This document shows positions 1 through 8,430 of a stretch of DNA of 64,000 nt, piece by piece (the stretch's first letter is position 1; each line of letters begins with the position of its first letter). This stretch comes from Micromonospora sp. LH3U1 (GTDB taxonomy: Bacteria; Actinomycetota; Actinomycetes; Mycobacteriales; Micromonosporaceae). The notes beneath the pieces were generated by a model. It ran no database searches. It saw only the letters and a list, made by a program, of their open reading frames with translations, and was not told where the DNA came from. The position numbers were made by a program, and so were the translations under genes. The stretch is from assembly GCF_028475105.1 (NCBI RefSeq), contig NZ_CP116936.1, positions 2,170,001-2,234,000 on the forward strand, given 5' to 3'.

Positions 1-473
1 ATGGCCTTGCGGCCCGGTGTTCCCGCTGGCCGCGACTCGTCCTCAAGGTCGTGGTAACCCATGTGGTTGAACGCCTTGACGACGCGCGAGCCAGACAGGA
101 ATGCCTGGACGATCTCGCTGGACGAGGTACTCGGGTCGGTGAGGTCGTCGCGGATACCGTCGATCTCCCACCAGTAGTTCATGGCGTCGACGACGAGCTT
201 GCCGTGCAGTGCGTCGGCGGGAACGCTGCGGTACTTGCCCAGTGGAAGGGCGAGGATGACGATGTCGGCGTCGGCTGCCGCGTCGACCGTCGTGGTGGCT
301 GCTGCCCCGGGGGCGAGCACCTCGACGGTGAGGGCGATCTTCGCCGGGTCGCCGGAGCCGGCGACCAACACCCGGTAGCCGGCGGCGACGGCGAGTCGGG
401 CGAGCACCGTGCCCACCTTGCCGGCCCCGAGGACACCGAGGGTCTGGGGCCGGCTCCGGTCGTTGTCGTTCAT
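1..473 (-). CDS. NAD(P)-binding F420 reductase-like oxidoreductase (3' end outside window)
   Basis: The first 157 codons are present and the C-terminus runs off the window edge. Residues about 12-40 form a Rossmann nucleotide-binding loop ([21 protein letters not shown]), as in NADPH:F420 oxidoreductases and related ProC-like dehydrogenases. Later segments [10 protein letters not shown] and [13 protein letters not shown] match the family, as does [24 protein letters not shown] in shorter pieces. The ATG is chosen because AAAGGA lies 7 nt upstream. The gene is 45 nt downstream of two luciferase-like oxidoreductases on the same strand, so it may supply or recycle reduced deazaflavin or flavin for them. 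Family is clear; the actual cofactor is inferred. Confidence 0.8.
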   Translation of the reverse strand, partial: MNDNDRSRPQTLGVLGAGKVGTVLARLAVAAGYRVLVAGSGDPAKIALTVEVLAPGAAATTTVDAAADADIVILALPLGKYRSVPADALHGKLVVDAMNYWWEIDGIRDDLTDPSTSSSEIVQAFLSGSRVVKAFNHMGYHDLEDESRPAGTPGRKA

Positions 474-518
474 GTCGTCCTTTCGGTCCTGGTCTTGAAG
501 TGCGCCCGTATGCGCTGG

Positions 519-1550
519 TCAGGCGGCCAGGATGTCGCGGACCATGGGGATCACCTTGGAGCCGTACAGTTCCACGGCACGCATCCGGGCGCTCACCGGT
601 TGCGCTCCGGCCGAGTAGATGAGGTCGAACCGACCGACGCCGAGGCTGCGGATCGCGCGGGCCATCCGCCGGGCCACGGTCTCCGGTGAGCCGATGTAGA
701 GCGAGCCGTTCTCCACCTCGGAGTCGAACTCCTGGCGGCGGATCGGGGGCCAGCCCCGCAGTGCGCCGATCCGGTTGCGCATGACGCGGTAGTGCGGCCA
801 GTACACCTCCTTGGCCTCCTCGTCGGTGTCGGCGATGAAGCCGGGCGAGTGCATCCCGACCGGGTGCGCGGTCGTACCGAGCTGCTCGGCGGCCCTCCGA
901 TAGAGGTCCATGTAGGGCGCGAAGCGCTCGGGCGCGCCGCCGATGATGGCGAGCATGAGCGGAAGGCCGTACTGGGCGGTGCGGACGACCGACTGCGGTG
1001 AGCCACCCACGCCGACCCAGGTGCTCAGGTGACCCGACTCCGTCTTGGGGAAGACGTCGGCGTTCTCCAGTGGGGCACGCAGGGTGCCGCTCCAGGTGAC
1101 CGGCTTCTCGTCGAGCAACTTCACGAACAGCTCGATCTTCTCCTCGAACAGCGTGTCGTAGTCACGCAGGTCGTAGCCGAAGAGGGGGAACGACTCGGTG
1201 AACGAGCCGCGACCGAGGATGACCTCGGCCCGACCGTTCGACAGCGCGTCCACGGTGGCGAAGCGCTGGAACACCCGGACCGGGTCGTCCGAACTCAGCA
1301 CCGTCACGCCGGAGGCCAGCCGGATCCGCGACGTACGGGTGGCGATGCCGGCCAGCACCGTCTCCGGCGTCGACACCGAGTACTCCGGCCGGTGGTGCTC
1401 GCCTAGGGCGATGACGTCGACGCCGAGCTGGTCGGCGAGCACCGCCTCGTCGACGACCTGCCGGATCGCGGCGGCGTGGGAAACGAGCTTGCCGGCATCG
1501 TCCTCCGGTACGTCGCCGAACGTGTCGAGGCCGAACAAGAGGTCAGACAT
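519..1550 (-). CDS. LLM-class flavin-dependent oxidoreductase (second tandem copy)
   Basis: A 343-residue luciferase-like monooxygenase-fold protein (PF00296 type), predicted cytosolic and dependent on FMN or F420. Recognisable segments include LGEHHRPEYSVSTPE near residue 50, the barrel stretch SGVTVLSSDDPVRVFQRFA, SFPLFGYDL, and the C-terminal GSPETVARRMARA. Its start codon overlaps the upstream paralogue stop by 8 nt, implying translational coupling. The upstream in-frame extension is not used because it would lie inside that paralogue. The substrate is unknown. The MarR regulator across the divergent promoter suggests induction by a small aromatic or electrophilic compound, which is inference. 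Confidence 0.88.
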   Translation of the reverse strand: MSDLLFGLDTFGDVPEDDAGKLVSHAAAIRQVVDEAVLADQLGVDVIALGEHHRPEYSVSTPETVLAGIATRTSRIRLASGVTVLSSDDPVRVFQRFATVDALSNGRAEVILGRGSFTESFPLFGYDLRDYDTLFEEKIELFVKLLDEKPVTWSGTLRAPLENADVFPKTESGHLSTWVGVGGSPQSVVRTAQYGLPLMLAIIGGAPERFAPYMDLYRRAAEQLGTTAHPVGMHSPGFIADTDEEAKEVYWPHYRVMRNRIGALRGWPPIRRQEFDSEVENGSLYIGSPETVARRMARAIRSLGVGRFDLIYSAGAQPVSARMRAVELYGSKVIPMVRDILAA

Positions 1551-2592
1551 GGGTGGGCTCCTTCGCCAGCAGCTCCCGGACCCGCGGCGCGACCTCACTG
1601 CCCAGCAGTTCGATGGTGCGCGCGCGTGCCTCGCGGGGCAGGTGCATGATGTCGTACTTCAGGTCGAAGCGGTTCAGCCGCAGGTCGCGGGCGACCGTGG
1701 CGATCTTCTGCGCCACCGTCTCGGGTGACCCGACGAAGAGCGCCCCGTGGTCGATTTCGGCCTCGTAGCGTGTGCGGTCCGGTTTGTAGAAGCCGCGTTC
1801 CTCGGCGAGCGCCGCCACGACCGGCTGCCAGTATCGCCACCACGTCTCCACCGCCTCCTCGTCGGTGTCTGCGACAAGGCCGAGAGAGTGCTGCCCGATT
1901 GGCTGCGGGGTATGCCCGAACTGTTCGAGCGCCTTGGTGTAGAGCTCGACGTGGCCGGCGAACCGCTGGGGTCGCCCGCCGATGATCGCGAGCATGAGCG
2001 GAAGTCCGTGCCGGGCGGCGCGGACCACCGAGTTCGGGCTTCCCCCGACGCCGATCCACGTCGGGATGCCGCCCGGCTGCATCCGTGGATGCAGGCGCTG
2101 CTCGACCAGGGCACTTCGCACGGTGCCGGACCAGGTGACCGGTTCGTCCCGCTGAAGCCGCAGGAAGAGGTCCAGCTTCTCCTCGAACAACCGCTCGTAG
2201 TCGGTCAGGTCGTAGCCGAACAGTGGGAACGACTCGGTCGCCGACGCGCGTCCGAGAACCATCTGGGCGCGCCCGTTGGACACGGCGTCGAGGGTGGCGA
2301 ACTCGTGGTAGAGGCGTACCGGATCATTCGTGCTGAGCACGGTGACCGAGGTGCCGAGGCGGATCCGCTCGGTCGCCGTCGCGGCTGCCGCGAGCAACAC
2401 GGGTGTCGCCGAGTCGTTGTGGCCCTCCCGGTAGTGCTCACCGAGGCTGAACACGTCGAGTCCGACCGACTCGGCGAGCCGCGCCTCGTCCACGAGCAGC
2501 CGTACGGTCTCAGCGTCGCTCAGGACCCGGCCGCCGTCGGTGGCCACCTCCCCGAACGAGTTGAGCCCCAGTTCGAAGCCCGCTGCTGTCAT
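1543..2592 (-). CDS. LLM-class flavin-dependent oxidoreductase (first tandem copy)
   Basis: A 349-residue luciferase-like monooxygenase-family protein. It is closely similar along its length to the next gene: both carry GVTVLS followed by a DPVR motif, SFPLFGYDL, PVTWSGT, GVGGSP, GLPLMLAIIGG, ADTDEEA and GSPETVA. The pair is therefore a tandem duplication that has diverged, most visibly at the termini. It is the first gene of the leftward operon, with the divergent MarR gene 106 bp away. The two proteins could form a heterodimer in the manner of LuxA/LuxB or act on related substrates. No substrate can be read from the sequence. Confidence 0.88.
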   Translation of the reverse strand: MTAAGFELGLNSFGEVATDGGRVLSDAETVRLLVDEARLAESVGLDVFSLGEHYREGHNDSATPVLLAAAATATERIRLGTSVTVLSTNDPVRLYHEFATLDAVSNGRAQMVLGRASATESFPLFGYDLTDYERLFEEKLDLFLRLQRDEPVTWSGTVRSALVEQRLHPRMQPGGIPTWIGVGGSPNSVVRAARHGLPLMLAIIGGRPQRFAGHVELYTKALEQFGHTPQPIGQHSLGLVADTDEEAVETWWRYWQPVVAALAEERGFYKPDRTRYEAEIDHGALFVGSPETVAQKIATVARDLRLNRFDLKYDIMHLPREARARTIELLGSEVAPRVRELLAKEPTHV

Positions 2593-2641
2593 CGTCTCCT
2601 CCTCGTGCTCCCCGCCGGCGACCCGCGAGCGGCCCTACCGG

Positions 2642-2682
2642 TTGACGTGTCAATGATGCTAACTTGGCGATTGACACGTCAA
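2642..2682. promoter_or_regulatory. Twin MarR-type operator in divergent promoter
   Basis: Two 12-mers, TTGACGTGTCAA (2642-2653) and TTGACACGTCAA (2671-2682), are exact reverse complements of each other. Each is itself a near-palindrome, TTGAC-NN-GTCAA. They are centred 29 bp apart, close to three helical turns, between the MarR gene and the oxidoreductase operon. Each contains TTGAC, so each may overlap a -35 element of a divergent promoter. MarR control of both directions is inferred from position and symmetry. Confidence 0.75.
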
Positions 2683-2698
2683 TTCCCGGGAGAGTGAC

Positions 2699-3190
2699 AT
2701 GACGGAGACCACACCCGGTCGGCGCGGAGGACGCCAACTCCCTACCGCGGAGGAGCTACGGATCTGGCGGGACTTCATCGAGACGACGCAGGCGCTGGGT
2801 GCACGGCTCGAGTCCCGCCTGCAAGGCGACTCCGCGCTCTCGACGGGGGACTACGCCGTGCTGCTCGCCCTCAGTGAGGCGCAGGACAAGGCGATGCGTT
2901 CGTCCGAACTCGCGTCACGCATTGGTTGGGAGCGGAGCCGGCTCTCCCACCATCTGGGGCGGATGGAGCGGCGCGGCCTCGTCCGCCGCCAGGAGTGCGC
3001 AACCGTTCCCCGAGGGTCGGAGGTGCTGCTCACGCCGGCCGGGGCCGAGGCGTTCGGGGGAGCCACTTTCCCGCACCTGCGCGCCATTCGGGAGTTCTTC
3101 GTCGACGCCCTCTCGCCGGAGCAGGTCCTGGCGGCGGGCGAGATCGCCGCAGCGTTGAGAGCGCACCTGGACGTCCTGCGCAAGGAGTGA
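2699..3190 (+). CDS. MarR family transcriptional regulator
   Basis: A 163-residue winged-helix regulator. An N-terminal dimerisation helix (about 20-45) is followed by a helix-turn-helix region (about 62-100) with RSSELASRIGWERSRLSHHL, the wing with RRQECATVPRG, and a C-terminal dimerisation helix. MarR proteins are dimers that usually repress a divergent gene and are released by small phenolic or oxidising ligands. The ATG follows GGGAGAGTGAC. The twin operator directly upstream suggests autoregulation together with control of the oxidoreductase operon. The ligand is unknown. Confidence 0.9.
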   Translation: MTETTPGRRGGRQLPTAEELRIWRDFIETTQALGARLESRLQGDSALSTGDYAVLLALSEAQDKAMRSSELASRIGWERSRLSHHLGRMERRGLVRRQECATVPRGSEVLLTPAGAEAFGGATFPHLRAIREFFVDALSPEQVLAAGEIAAALRAHLDVLRKE

Positions 3191-3345
3191 TCACAGGGCA
3201 CCTCCCGGCCAACCTCAATCTCATGACTGCGAGTGTGCAAGTGATTGCCTAGAGCTACCGTCGGGTGGTCCAATCCTCCAGAAACCCGCCGCTGTCTGCC
3301 CGCAGGTGAGGTGGCGACGGCTCCACCACCCCTGGAGGTACGTCC

Positions 3346-5331
3346 ATGATCGAGACTGCCACGGCAGAGGCCGGCCGCACTCCACCACACCAACCCGGCG
3401 CTGGCCGGACGGAGTCGGTGTTGCCGGAGCTGCGGGAGATGTGGTGGGAGACGGGTGTGCGGGCGCGGGCGGAGGCCGGTGTCTTCGCCGTGTTCGCGGA
3501 GCTGCCCGGGCTCGTGCGGACAGCGCTGGGCATCAGTTGGCGCGCGGACCGACTCCGTACCGGCGTGGTGGCCGCCGCGACGGTCGGGGCGGGGGTGATG
3601 GCGGCCTTCGGGTTGCTGGCCACGCAGCGGGTTCTGGTGGAGTTGTTCGCTGGCGGGCCGACGGCGGACAAGGTGCGGGCGGCGCTGCCCGCACTGGCCG
3701 TGCTGGCGGCGGCGGTCGCGCTACGCGCGGGGATGGGCATCGCCACGGGGTACGCGCAGAACGGTTTGACGCCGAGGGTGAGCCGCGAGGTGGAGCGGGG
3801 TCTGTTCGAAGTGTCCACGGCGGTGCGCCTGGAGGCGTTCGACGCCGACGCGTTCGCCGACGACATGGAACGCGCCTCCCGGGGCACCGAGTCGACGATC
3901 GCGCTGGTGCAGGCGTCGATGAACCTGCTCGCCGGGCTGGCCGGGCTGCTCGCCGTGGCGGCCGCCGTCATCATCATTCACCCGCTGCTGCTGCTGGCCC
4001 TGCTGGTCGCCACGGTGCCCAACGCGTGGGCATCGTTGCGGGCCGGGCACCTGCGATACCAGACGTACACCACCGGGTCGGTGCGCAGGCGTCGACTGTG
4101 GTTGCTGCACAAGCTGATGGCCGAACGTGCCTCGGCCCCGGAGTTGCGCTCGTACGGGCTGCGCGGGTTCCTGCTCGATCAGTACGACCGGGTGATGCAG
4201 GTGGAGACCGACATCCAACTCGCGCTCGCCCGCCGGGTCACCACGACAACCACGGTCGGGGCGATCATCGGTGGCATTGCCACGGGCACCGTCTACGCCC
4301 TGCTCGGGCTGCTGCTCCTGGACGGGCAGATTCCGCTCGCCGCCGCGGCGACCTGCGTCATCGCGGTGCAGTCCGCGCAGCGGTCCCTGGCCATCGCCAC
4401 CTTCCAGGTCGACCACGTCTACACCCAGGGCCAGCACTTCGGTGACTACACGGGCTTCATGACCAGGGCCGACGCCTACCTGCCGGACACCGCACGACCC
4501 GCGGCCACTGCCAGTCCCGAACGGCTGCGCGAGTTGACCGTCAGCGAGGTGAGCCTGCGCTACCCCGACCGGGACAACCCGGCCGTCGACGGCGTCACGT
4601 TGACGATCACCGCCGGGCAGACGGTCGCCTTCGTCGGGGAGAACGGCTCGGGGAAGACGACCCTCGCCGCGATGATCGCCAGCCTCCGCGCCCCCACCGA
4701 GGGCAGCATCGAATGGAACGGCCGACCGTTGTCGGACTGGGACGTCAACGGGCTGCGGGCCCGGACCGCGGTGGTGACGCAGGAATACCACAAATGGCCG
4801 TTCACCGCGGCGACGAACATCGCCATCGGTGACGTCGACACCGAGGCCCGGCAGGACCTCATCGAGGCCGCCGCCGCCCGCGCGGTCGCGCACGACATGA
4901 TCAACGAGCTTCCGCACGGGTACGAGACGCTGCTCGACCGGACCTTCGCGCGAGGACAGGACCTCTCCGGCGGGCAGTGGCAGCGCATCACCGCCGCCCG
5001 CGGGTTCCTGCGCGACGCCGAACTGCTGATCATGGACGAGCCGTCGTCCGCGCTCGACCCCCGCGCCGAGGACGCCCTGTTCCAGGCCATCCGCGATCGT
5101 AGGGGTCGAGCCACCACGATCCTCATCACCCACCGGCTCGCGAACGTCCGCCACGCTGACCGGATCTTCGTCCTTCACCACGGACGGCTGGTGGAGGCCG
5201 GCACCCACGACGACCTCGTCGCCACCGGTGGCCGGTACGCCGAGTTGTTCGCCCTCCAGGCCGCCGGCTACGACGCCAACCCCGTCGAGCACCCCCAGCC
5301 TCCGCACCAGGACACCCCGACCTCTCGTTGA
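3346..5331 (+). CDS. ABC exporter with fused membrane and ATPase domains
   Basis: A 661-residue half-transporter. The N-terminal transmembrane domain covers about residues 60-345, with hydrophobic segments at about 65-85, 110-128, 195-225 and 305-330. The nucleotide-binding domain covers about 390-630. Walker A is GENGSGKT near 432, the signature LSGGQWQR is near 540, Walker B LLIMDEPSSALD lies around 561-571, and the switch His is in ITHRL near 595. The ATG has GGAGG eight bases upstream. The permease resembles peptide or lantibiotic exporters more than lipid flippases, but no precursor peptide or biosynthetic gene is adjacent. It probably works as a homodimer; cargo unknown. Confidence 0.87.
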   Translation: MIETATAEAGRTPPHQPGAGRTESVLPELREMWWETGVRARAEAGVFAVFAELPGLVRTALGISWRADRLRTGVVAAATVGAGVMAAFGLLATQRVLVELFAGGPTADKVRAALPALAVLAAAVALRAGMGIATGYAQNGLTPRVSREVERGLFEVSTAVRLEAFDADAFADDMERASRGTESTIALVQASMNLLAGLAGLLAVAAAVIIIHPLLLLALLVATVPNAWASLRAGHLRYQTYTTGSVRRRRLWLLHKLMAERASAPELRSYGLRGFLLDQYDRVMQVETDIQLALARRVTTTTTVGAIIGGIATGTVYALLGLLLLDGQIPLAAAATCVIAVQSAQRSLAIATFQVDHVYTQGQHFGDYTGFMTRADAYLPDTARPAATASPERLRELTVSEVSLRYPDRDNPAVDGVTLTITAGQTVAFVGENGSGKTTLAAMIASLRAPTEGSIEWNGRPLSDWDVNGLRARTAVVTQEYHKWPFTAATNIAIGDVDTEARQDLIEAAAARAVAHDMINELPHGYETLLDRTFARGQDLSGGQWQRITAARGFLRDAELLIMDEPSSALDPRAEDALFQAIRDRRGRATTILITHRLANVRHADRIFVLHHGRLVEAGTHDDLVATGGRYAELFALQAAGYDANPVEHPQPPHQDTPTSR

Positions 5332-5596
5332 GGAACGACGCAAGGGGGAAGGGCAACTGCTGGCCGTAATACGGCTCTGACCTGCGGCTTTGTCAGAATC
5401 GAGCAGTGGCATTCCCGGTCTCCGAGTGGTACGACTGAAGCATCGACCGACCGGTTGGCGCGGTGGTCAGTAGGAGGTACGGGGCCATGTGTCTCACCAG
5501 CACCACGTCCCTGCACCGACCTGTCCGGATGACCGCCACGACCGTCACGCCGGTGTTCGGGTTCGATGCCTCATCGCCGGGGCCGGGGAGACCGTC

Positions 5597-5977
5597 GTGA
5601 CGCGCCCGGAAGACGCCGAGAACTTGGCTGCCTACAACCGTGGCCTCGGCGCGGGACGCATCGAGCAGCGTCTGCAGGGGCACGATGAACACCTGCGGCA
5701 GATCAACGGTTCGATCGACTCGATGACCAGGGCGCTGCATGCCCTCACCGAGGAGTTGCGTGCCAACGTCGCCTTGTTCAGCGCCACTGTGACCTCGGAT
5801 CGCCGGGACGACAGCGAGCGGGAGAGGATCGCTGCCGTCCGGGTGGAGGAGGCGGGCATCGTCGAGTCACAGAGGACGGTCCGGTGGACGGCATGGCAGC
5901 GGTGGTTCGCCGTCGTCGGCGCGATCATTCTGGTCGTGAACTTCGGCTTGGGCCTGTGGGTCGCCCTCAGCCGTTGA
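5597..5977 (+). CDS. Small tail-anchored coiled-coil membrane protein
   Basis: A 126-residue protein of unknown function. Residues about 15-90 are helical and heptad-like (IEQRLQGHDEHLRQINGSID followed by further charged helix). Residues about 102-122 form one C-terminal membrane span (WFAVVGAIILVVNFGLGLWV). The GTG start at 5597 is preferred because GGGGAGA lies just upstream and the longer reading adds a Cys/His-rich stretch unlike the rest. The stop is one base from the stop of the convergent methyltransferase gene. I do not recognise the family beyond its resemblance to small phage-like or envelope-spacer proteins. Confidence 0.6.
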   Translation: MTRPEDAENLAAYNRGLGAGRIEQRLQGHDEHLRQINGSIDSMTRALHALTEELRANVALFSATVTSDRRDDSERERIAAVRVEEAGIVESQRTVRWTAWQRWFAVVGAIILVVNFGLGLWVALSR

Positions 5978-5978
5978 C

Positions 5979-6656
5979 TCAGGGGGCTTTGGCCAGCAGG
6001 AACGCCTGGTCGTCCCGCTCCGTGCCCCGAGCACGCCGCACCAGGCGGCACTCTTCGCGCAGGCCGGCGGCCTCGATCTCGGAGGCGACCTGGTCCGCCG
6101 TGTAGCGATAGCGCTCAAGCTGGATCTCGTGGCCGAACCGGCGGTACGCCGGCGACACGTCGCGGGTGCCTTCGCCGGCCTGAAATCCGACGAGCAGGTG
6201 GCCGGATGGGCGAAGGACGCGGGCCGCCTCCGCGAAGACGCGCGCCTGCCCGGCGGGAGGTGTGTGGATGGTGGAATACCACAGCAGCACGCCGGCGAAC
6301 TGGTCGTCCGGGTAGGGGAGGGCGGTCAACGAGCCCGCGGTGAACATCAGGTCGCGGTGGTCCCGTCGGGCCCTGGCGACCATGCCCGGAGACAGATCGA
6401 CTCCCCGCACCAGACACCCGCGCTCGGTGAGATACCTGCTCATCCGGCCAGGGCCGCATCCGGCGTCGAGAACCCGCAGGTCGCCTCCCGACGTCACCGC
6501 CTCGACGAACGCGTCGATCATGGCGAGGTCGAGGGGTGCCTCGGCGCGCGTGTCCGGCAGGTAGGTGGCGTAGTCCTCGGCCACCGTGTCGTAGGCACGT
6601 CGCACGCCACGGAAGTCGAGCGCATCGGCAGGCGAGGAAGTCACGAGTCGCATCAT
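5979..6656 (-). CDS. Class I SAM-dependent methyltransferase
   Basis: A 225-residue Rossmann methyltransferase. Motif I is VLDAGCGPGRMSRYL at about 60-74, the acidic end of beta-2 is VRGVDLSPGM, and motif IV is FAGVLLWYSTIHT. Motif VI is HLLVGFQAGEG. The start overlaps the stop of the upstream deazaflavin oxidoreductase as ATGA, so the two genes are translationally coupled. The C-terminal domain (YRYTADQVASEIEAAGLREE) is typical of small-molecule methyltransferases of the UbiE/Methyltransf_11 type. Acceptor unknown. Confidence 0.87.
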   Translation of the reverse strand: MMRLVTSSPADALDFRGVRRAYDTVAEDYATYLPDTRAEAPLDLAMIDAFVEAVTSGGDLRVLDAGCGPGRMSRYLTERGCLVRGVDLSPGMVARARRDHRDLMFTAGSLTALPYPDDQFAGVLLWYSTIHTPPAGQARVFAEAARVLRPSGHLLVGFQAGEGTRDVSPAYRRFGHEIQLERYRYTADQVASEIEAAGLREECRLVRRARGTERDDQAFLLAKAP

Positions 6657-7141
6657 TGCATCGGGGAACTGCCACCCGGTCTGGGCTCCAGCACCACCAC
6701 CGCGGTTTCGGACGGCCTTCGCGCCGCGTGGACGTCGAGGTTCGTCTCGACCTCGCGCCAGCGTGCCCACAGTCGCAACCGCTCGTCGCCGGTGGCGGCG
6801 CGACCGCGTACCAGCCGCCTCCCGCCGACCAGATCGACGGACGCGTCCGGATGTGCCCGCAGGTTGAGCCACCAGGCCGGCTCACCCTCACCCCACCCGT
6901 TCATCGCCAACGAGAACAGGTTCGGGCCATCCTCCAGGTACCCGAGGATGACGCTGCGTTGCTGACCGGTGCGGCGGCCGGTAGTGGTCAGCCGCAGCGT
7001 GCCCCAGCCGGTCGTGCGCGGTCGCCACAGGCCGACCCGGCCGCCAGAGACCCGGTAGAGGCTTCGATGCACTGACCAGGCCAGACGGATGAACCAGCGC
7101 GGCGGAAGCCGCGACGTCTTCGCCCCTTGACCGTCCGACAT
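6653..7141 (-). CDS. Deazaflavin (F420)-dependent nitroreductase-family protein
   Basis: A 162-residue protein of the DDN/nitroreductase family (PF04075), a split beta-barrel that binds F420H2 or FMN. Supporting segments are LTTTGRRTGQQRSVILGYLE (about 50-69), which carries the conserved phosphate-binding TGRRTG, plus SLAMNGWGEGEPAWWLNLRA and the C-terminal arm WREVETNLDVH. Members reduce quinones, nitro compounds or fatty acids. It overlaps the methyltransferase by 4 nt, so a joint modification pathway is possible. No dedicated biosynthetic genes are near. Confidence 0.88.
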   Translation of the reverse strand: MSDGQGAKTSRLPPRWFIRLAWSVHRSLYRVSGGRVGLWRPRTTGWGTLRLTTTGRRTGQQRSVILGYLEDGPNLFSLAMNGWGEGEPAWWLNLRAHPDASVDLVGGRRLVRGRAATGDERLRLWARWREVETNLDVHAARRPSETAVVVLEPRPGGSSPMQ

Positions 7142-7262
7142 GATGACCTCCTACATCGCGAGGTGCTGTGGTTGCGGTGGCTAGCGGCCCACGTCAACTC
7201 AGTCTCCGGGTGTGAGCGCGGCCCACGCCCCGTTGTCCATGATCCGACCCAGAACCCCCGTC

Positions 7263-7332
7263 GATCATGGAGGTGTGGTGCCCATTTTGGTGCTATGGCG
7301 GCTGCTTTGTCGCCCACCACAACTCCATGATC
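7263..7332. repeat. Long imperfect inverted repeat (REP-like hairpin)
   Basis: Two 18-bp arms (7263-7280 starting GATCATGGAGG, and 7315-7332 ending AACTCCATGATC) match at 17 of 18 positions around a 34-nt spacer. A related CCATGATC lies 30 bp upstream near 7238. It sits between the start of the deazaflavin-oxidoreductase gene and the 3' end of the lipoprotein gene, in a gap with no ORF support. It could be a terminator for neither flank by position, so a dispersed repetitive element is more likely. A genome-wide search would decide. Confidence 0.6.
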
Positions 7333-7402
7333 GGCGAGGCAGGGCGGGTTGACGAACAGCCGCTCCACCGGACTGGGCTCGACCAGGCCGAGGCGTCGCG
7401 GA

Positions 7403-8167
7403 CTACCGCTGCCAGGCGTCGATGGTTCGTACGCCGTCGCGGACGACCCGGTCCATGATGGCGGGGTTGCCGCTGGCGCCCTCCCAGCCCTGGTCGTCGA
7501 ACACCGTCACCGTGGTGTCGACGCGCGCCACGGCGATCTGGCTGGACGCCTTGCCGCCGGTGCGTTCCCCGTTCAGGCTCGTCTCGGCCCACGTCCGGCC
7601 CAGCAGCAGGGTCTCGTCGCCGACGCCCGGCAGAGCTTGCACCTTGACGGTGACCGGGTTCCCGGACTGGTCAAAGGAGGGGCACGCTTGCACGGCGGTG
7701 CGCAGACGTGCCATGTACGCCGAGGCGCCGTCGCCATCGAAGGTGAAGATGGTTTGGTGGATCATCCCCTGCGGCACGTTGGCAGCCGTGTCCTCGGCCG
7801 ACTTGTAGGTGACGGTCATCGCGGCGCTCGCGGTGACCTGTCGGCCTCCGGTGCCGAACTCGTTGGCACACAGCTTCGGCAGGGCGTCCTCGACAGGCGT
7901 CGTCCGTCGGGGAGACTTCCGCAACTCGGGCGGCAACTCGACGAAGGCCGACGTCGGGATGGTCGCCGGGGTGCTCGTGCTCGCCGGTGGTCGGTCTGTC
8001 GGGTTCGCTGATGCCGATGCGGTCGTCGGTCCCGCAGTCGACGGGGCCGAGCCGGGTGGGTCCTCAGTAGTGGTGCAGGCGGCGGCAAATGCGATGCCGC
8101 CGACCAGCGGAATCAGCGCAAGCACCCTTCGCGTACGGGCGGGCGGTAGCGGTCGGTATCGGCTCAT
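7403..8167 (-). CDS. Secreted lipoprotein of unknown function
   Basis: A 254-residue lipoprotein. Residues 1-31 are a signal peptide with an Arg-rich start, a hydrophobic core and a lipobox FAAAC, giving a lipidated Cys near residue 31. A Thr/Ser/Pro-rich linker follows to about 80, then a globular domain containing VPQGMIHQTIFTFDGDGASA and a C-terminal ATTVTVFDDQGWEG-like end. The ATG at 8167 is preferred over GTG 8173 because GAGGGG is spaced correctly for it. The globular part resembles the uncharacterised mycobacterial-type sensor or PknH-like extracellular domains only loosely. No function is assigned. Confidence 0.78.
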   Translation of the reverse strand: MSRYRPLPPARTRRVLALIPLVGGIAFAAACTTTEDPPGSAPSTAGPTTASASANPTDRPPASTSTPATIPTSAFVELPPELRKSPRRTTPVEDALPKLCANEFGTGGRQVTASAAMTVTYKSAEDTAANVPQGMIHQTIFTFDGDGASAYMARLRTAVQACPSFDQSGNPVTVKVQALPGVGDETLLLGRTWAETSLNGERTGGKASSQIAVARVDTTVTVFDDQGWEGASGNPAIMDRVVRDGVRTIDAWQR

Positions 8168-8288
8168 GATCACCCCTCGGCTGTGCCGAAACAGTTCCCT
8201 ACGACGCGCCGTCCGAAACGGACACGCGCAGCCGGCGGAGGCCGACCGGACCCCGGGAATCGGGGTGTCGCCACACCGGCCGGGCCGC

Positions 8289-8294
8289 TAGGCT
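8289..8294 (+). promoter_or_regulatory. -10 box of leaderless leader-peptide transcript
   Basis: TAGGCT ends 7 nt before the ATG at 8302, the spacing seen for leaderless actinobacterial mRNAs. No convincing -35 is visible. It supports translation of the short Arg-rich ORF that follows. Confidence 0.5.
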
Positions 8295-8301
8295 GCCCCG
8301 C

Positions 8302-8394
8302 ATGACCAGCGTGATCGCCCAGTGCACCGGACCGTCGTGTGACGTCCAGGTCGGTGCACGGCGACGCCGGCGATCCGTCGCCCGCCCGCGCTGA
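8302..8394 (+). CDS. Putative Arg-codon leader peptide of argS
   Basis: A 30-codon ORF beginning ATG ACC AGC and ending CGC TGA, 122 nt before the argS start. Codons 20-24 are five consecutive Arg codons (CGG CGA CGC CGG CGA), and codons 28 and 30 are also Arg, so 7 of the last 11 sense codons are Arg. Two are CGA, a codon normally uncommon in high-GC actinobacteria. The stop is 12 nt before a strong stem-loop. The -10 box is placed for a leaderless start. An amino-acid-specific run just ahead of a hairpin and the cognate aminoacyl-tRNA synthetase gene is the classical layout of ribosome-mediated attenuation. Function is inferred; no protein homology is claimed. Confidence 0.55.
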   Translation: MTSVIAQCTGPSCDVQVGARRRRRSVARPR

Positions 8395-8406
8395 CCTGTT
8401 TCCTGC

Positions 8407-8430
8407 GACCGGCGGATCGAGCCGCCGGTC
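8407..8430 (+). terminator. Candidate attenuator stem-loop upstream of argS
   Basis: GACCGGCGG (8407-8415) pairs perfectly with CCGCCGGTC (8422-8430) around a 6-nt loop. The alternative 7-bp pairing CGATCCG (8371-8377, inside the Arg-codon region) with CGGATCG (8413-8419) is mutually exclusive with this stem. No U-tract follows, which is common for actinobacterial terminators. Role inferred from position. Confidence 0.45.

Noticed and set aside
5489..5596. Longer N-terminus for the small tail-anchored protein
   Set aside because: The extra 36 residues are His/Cys/Arg-rich and unlike the remainder, and a ribosome binding site fits the internal GTG.
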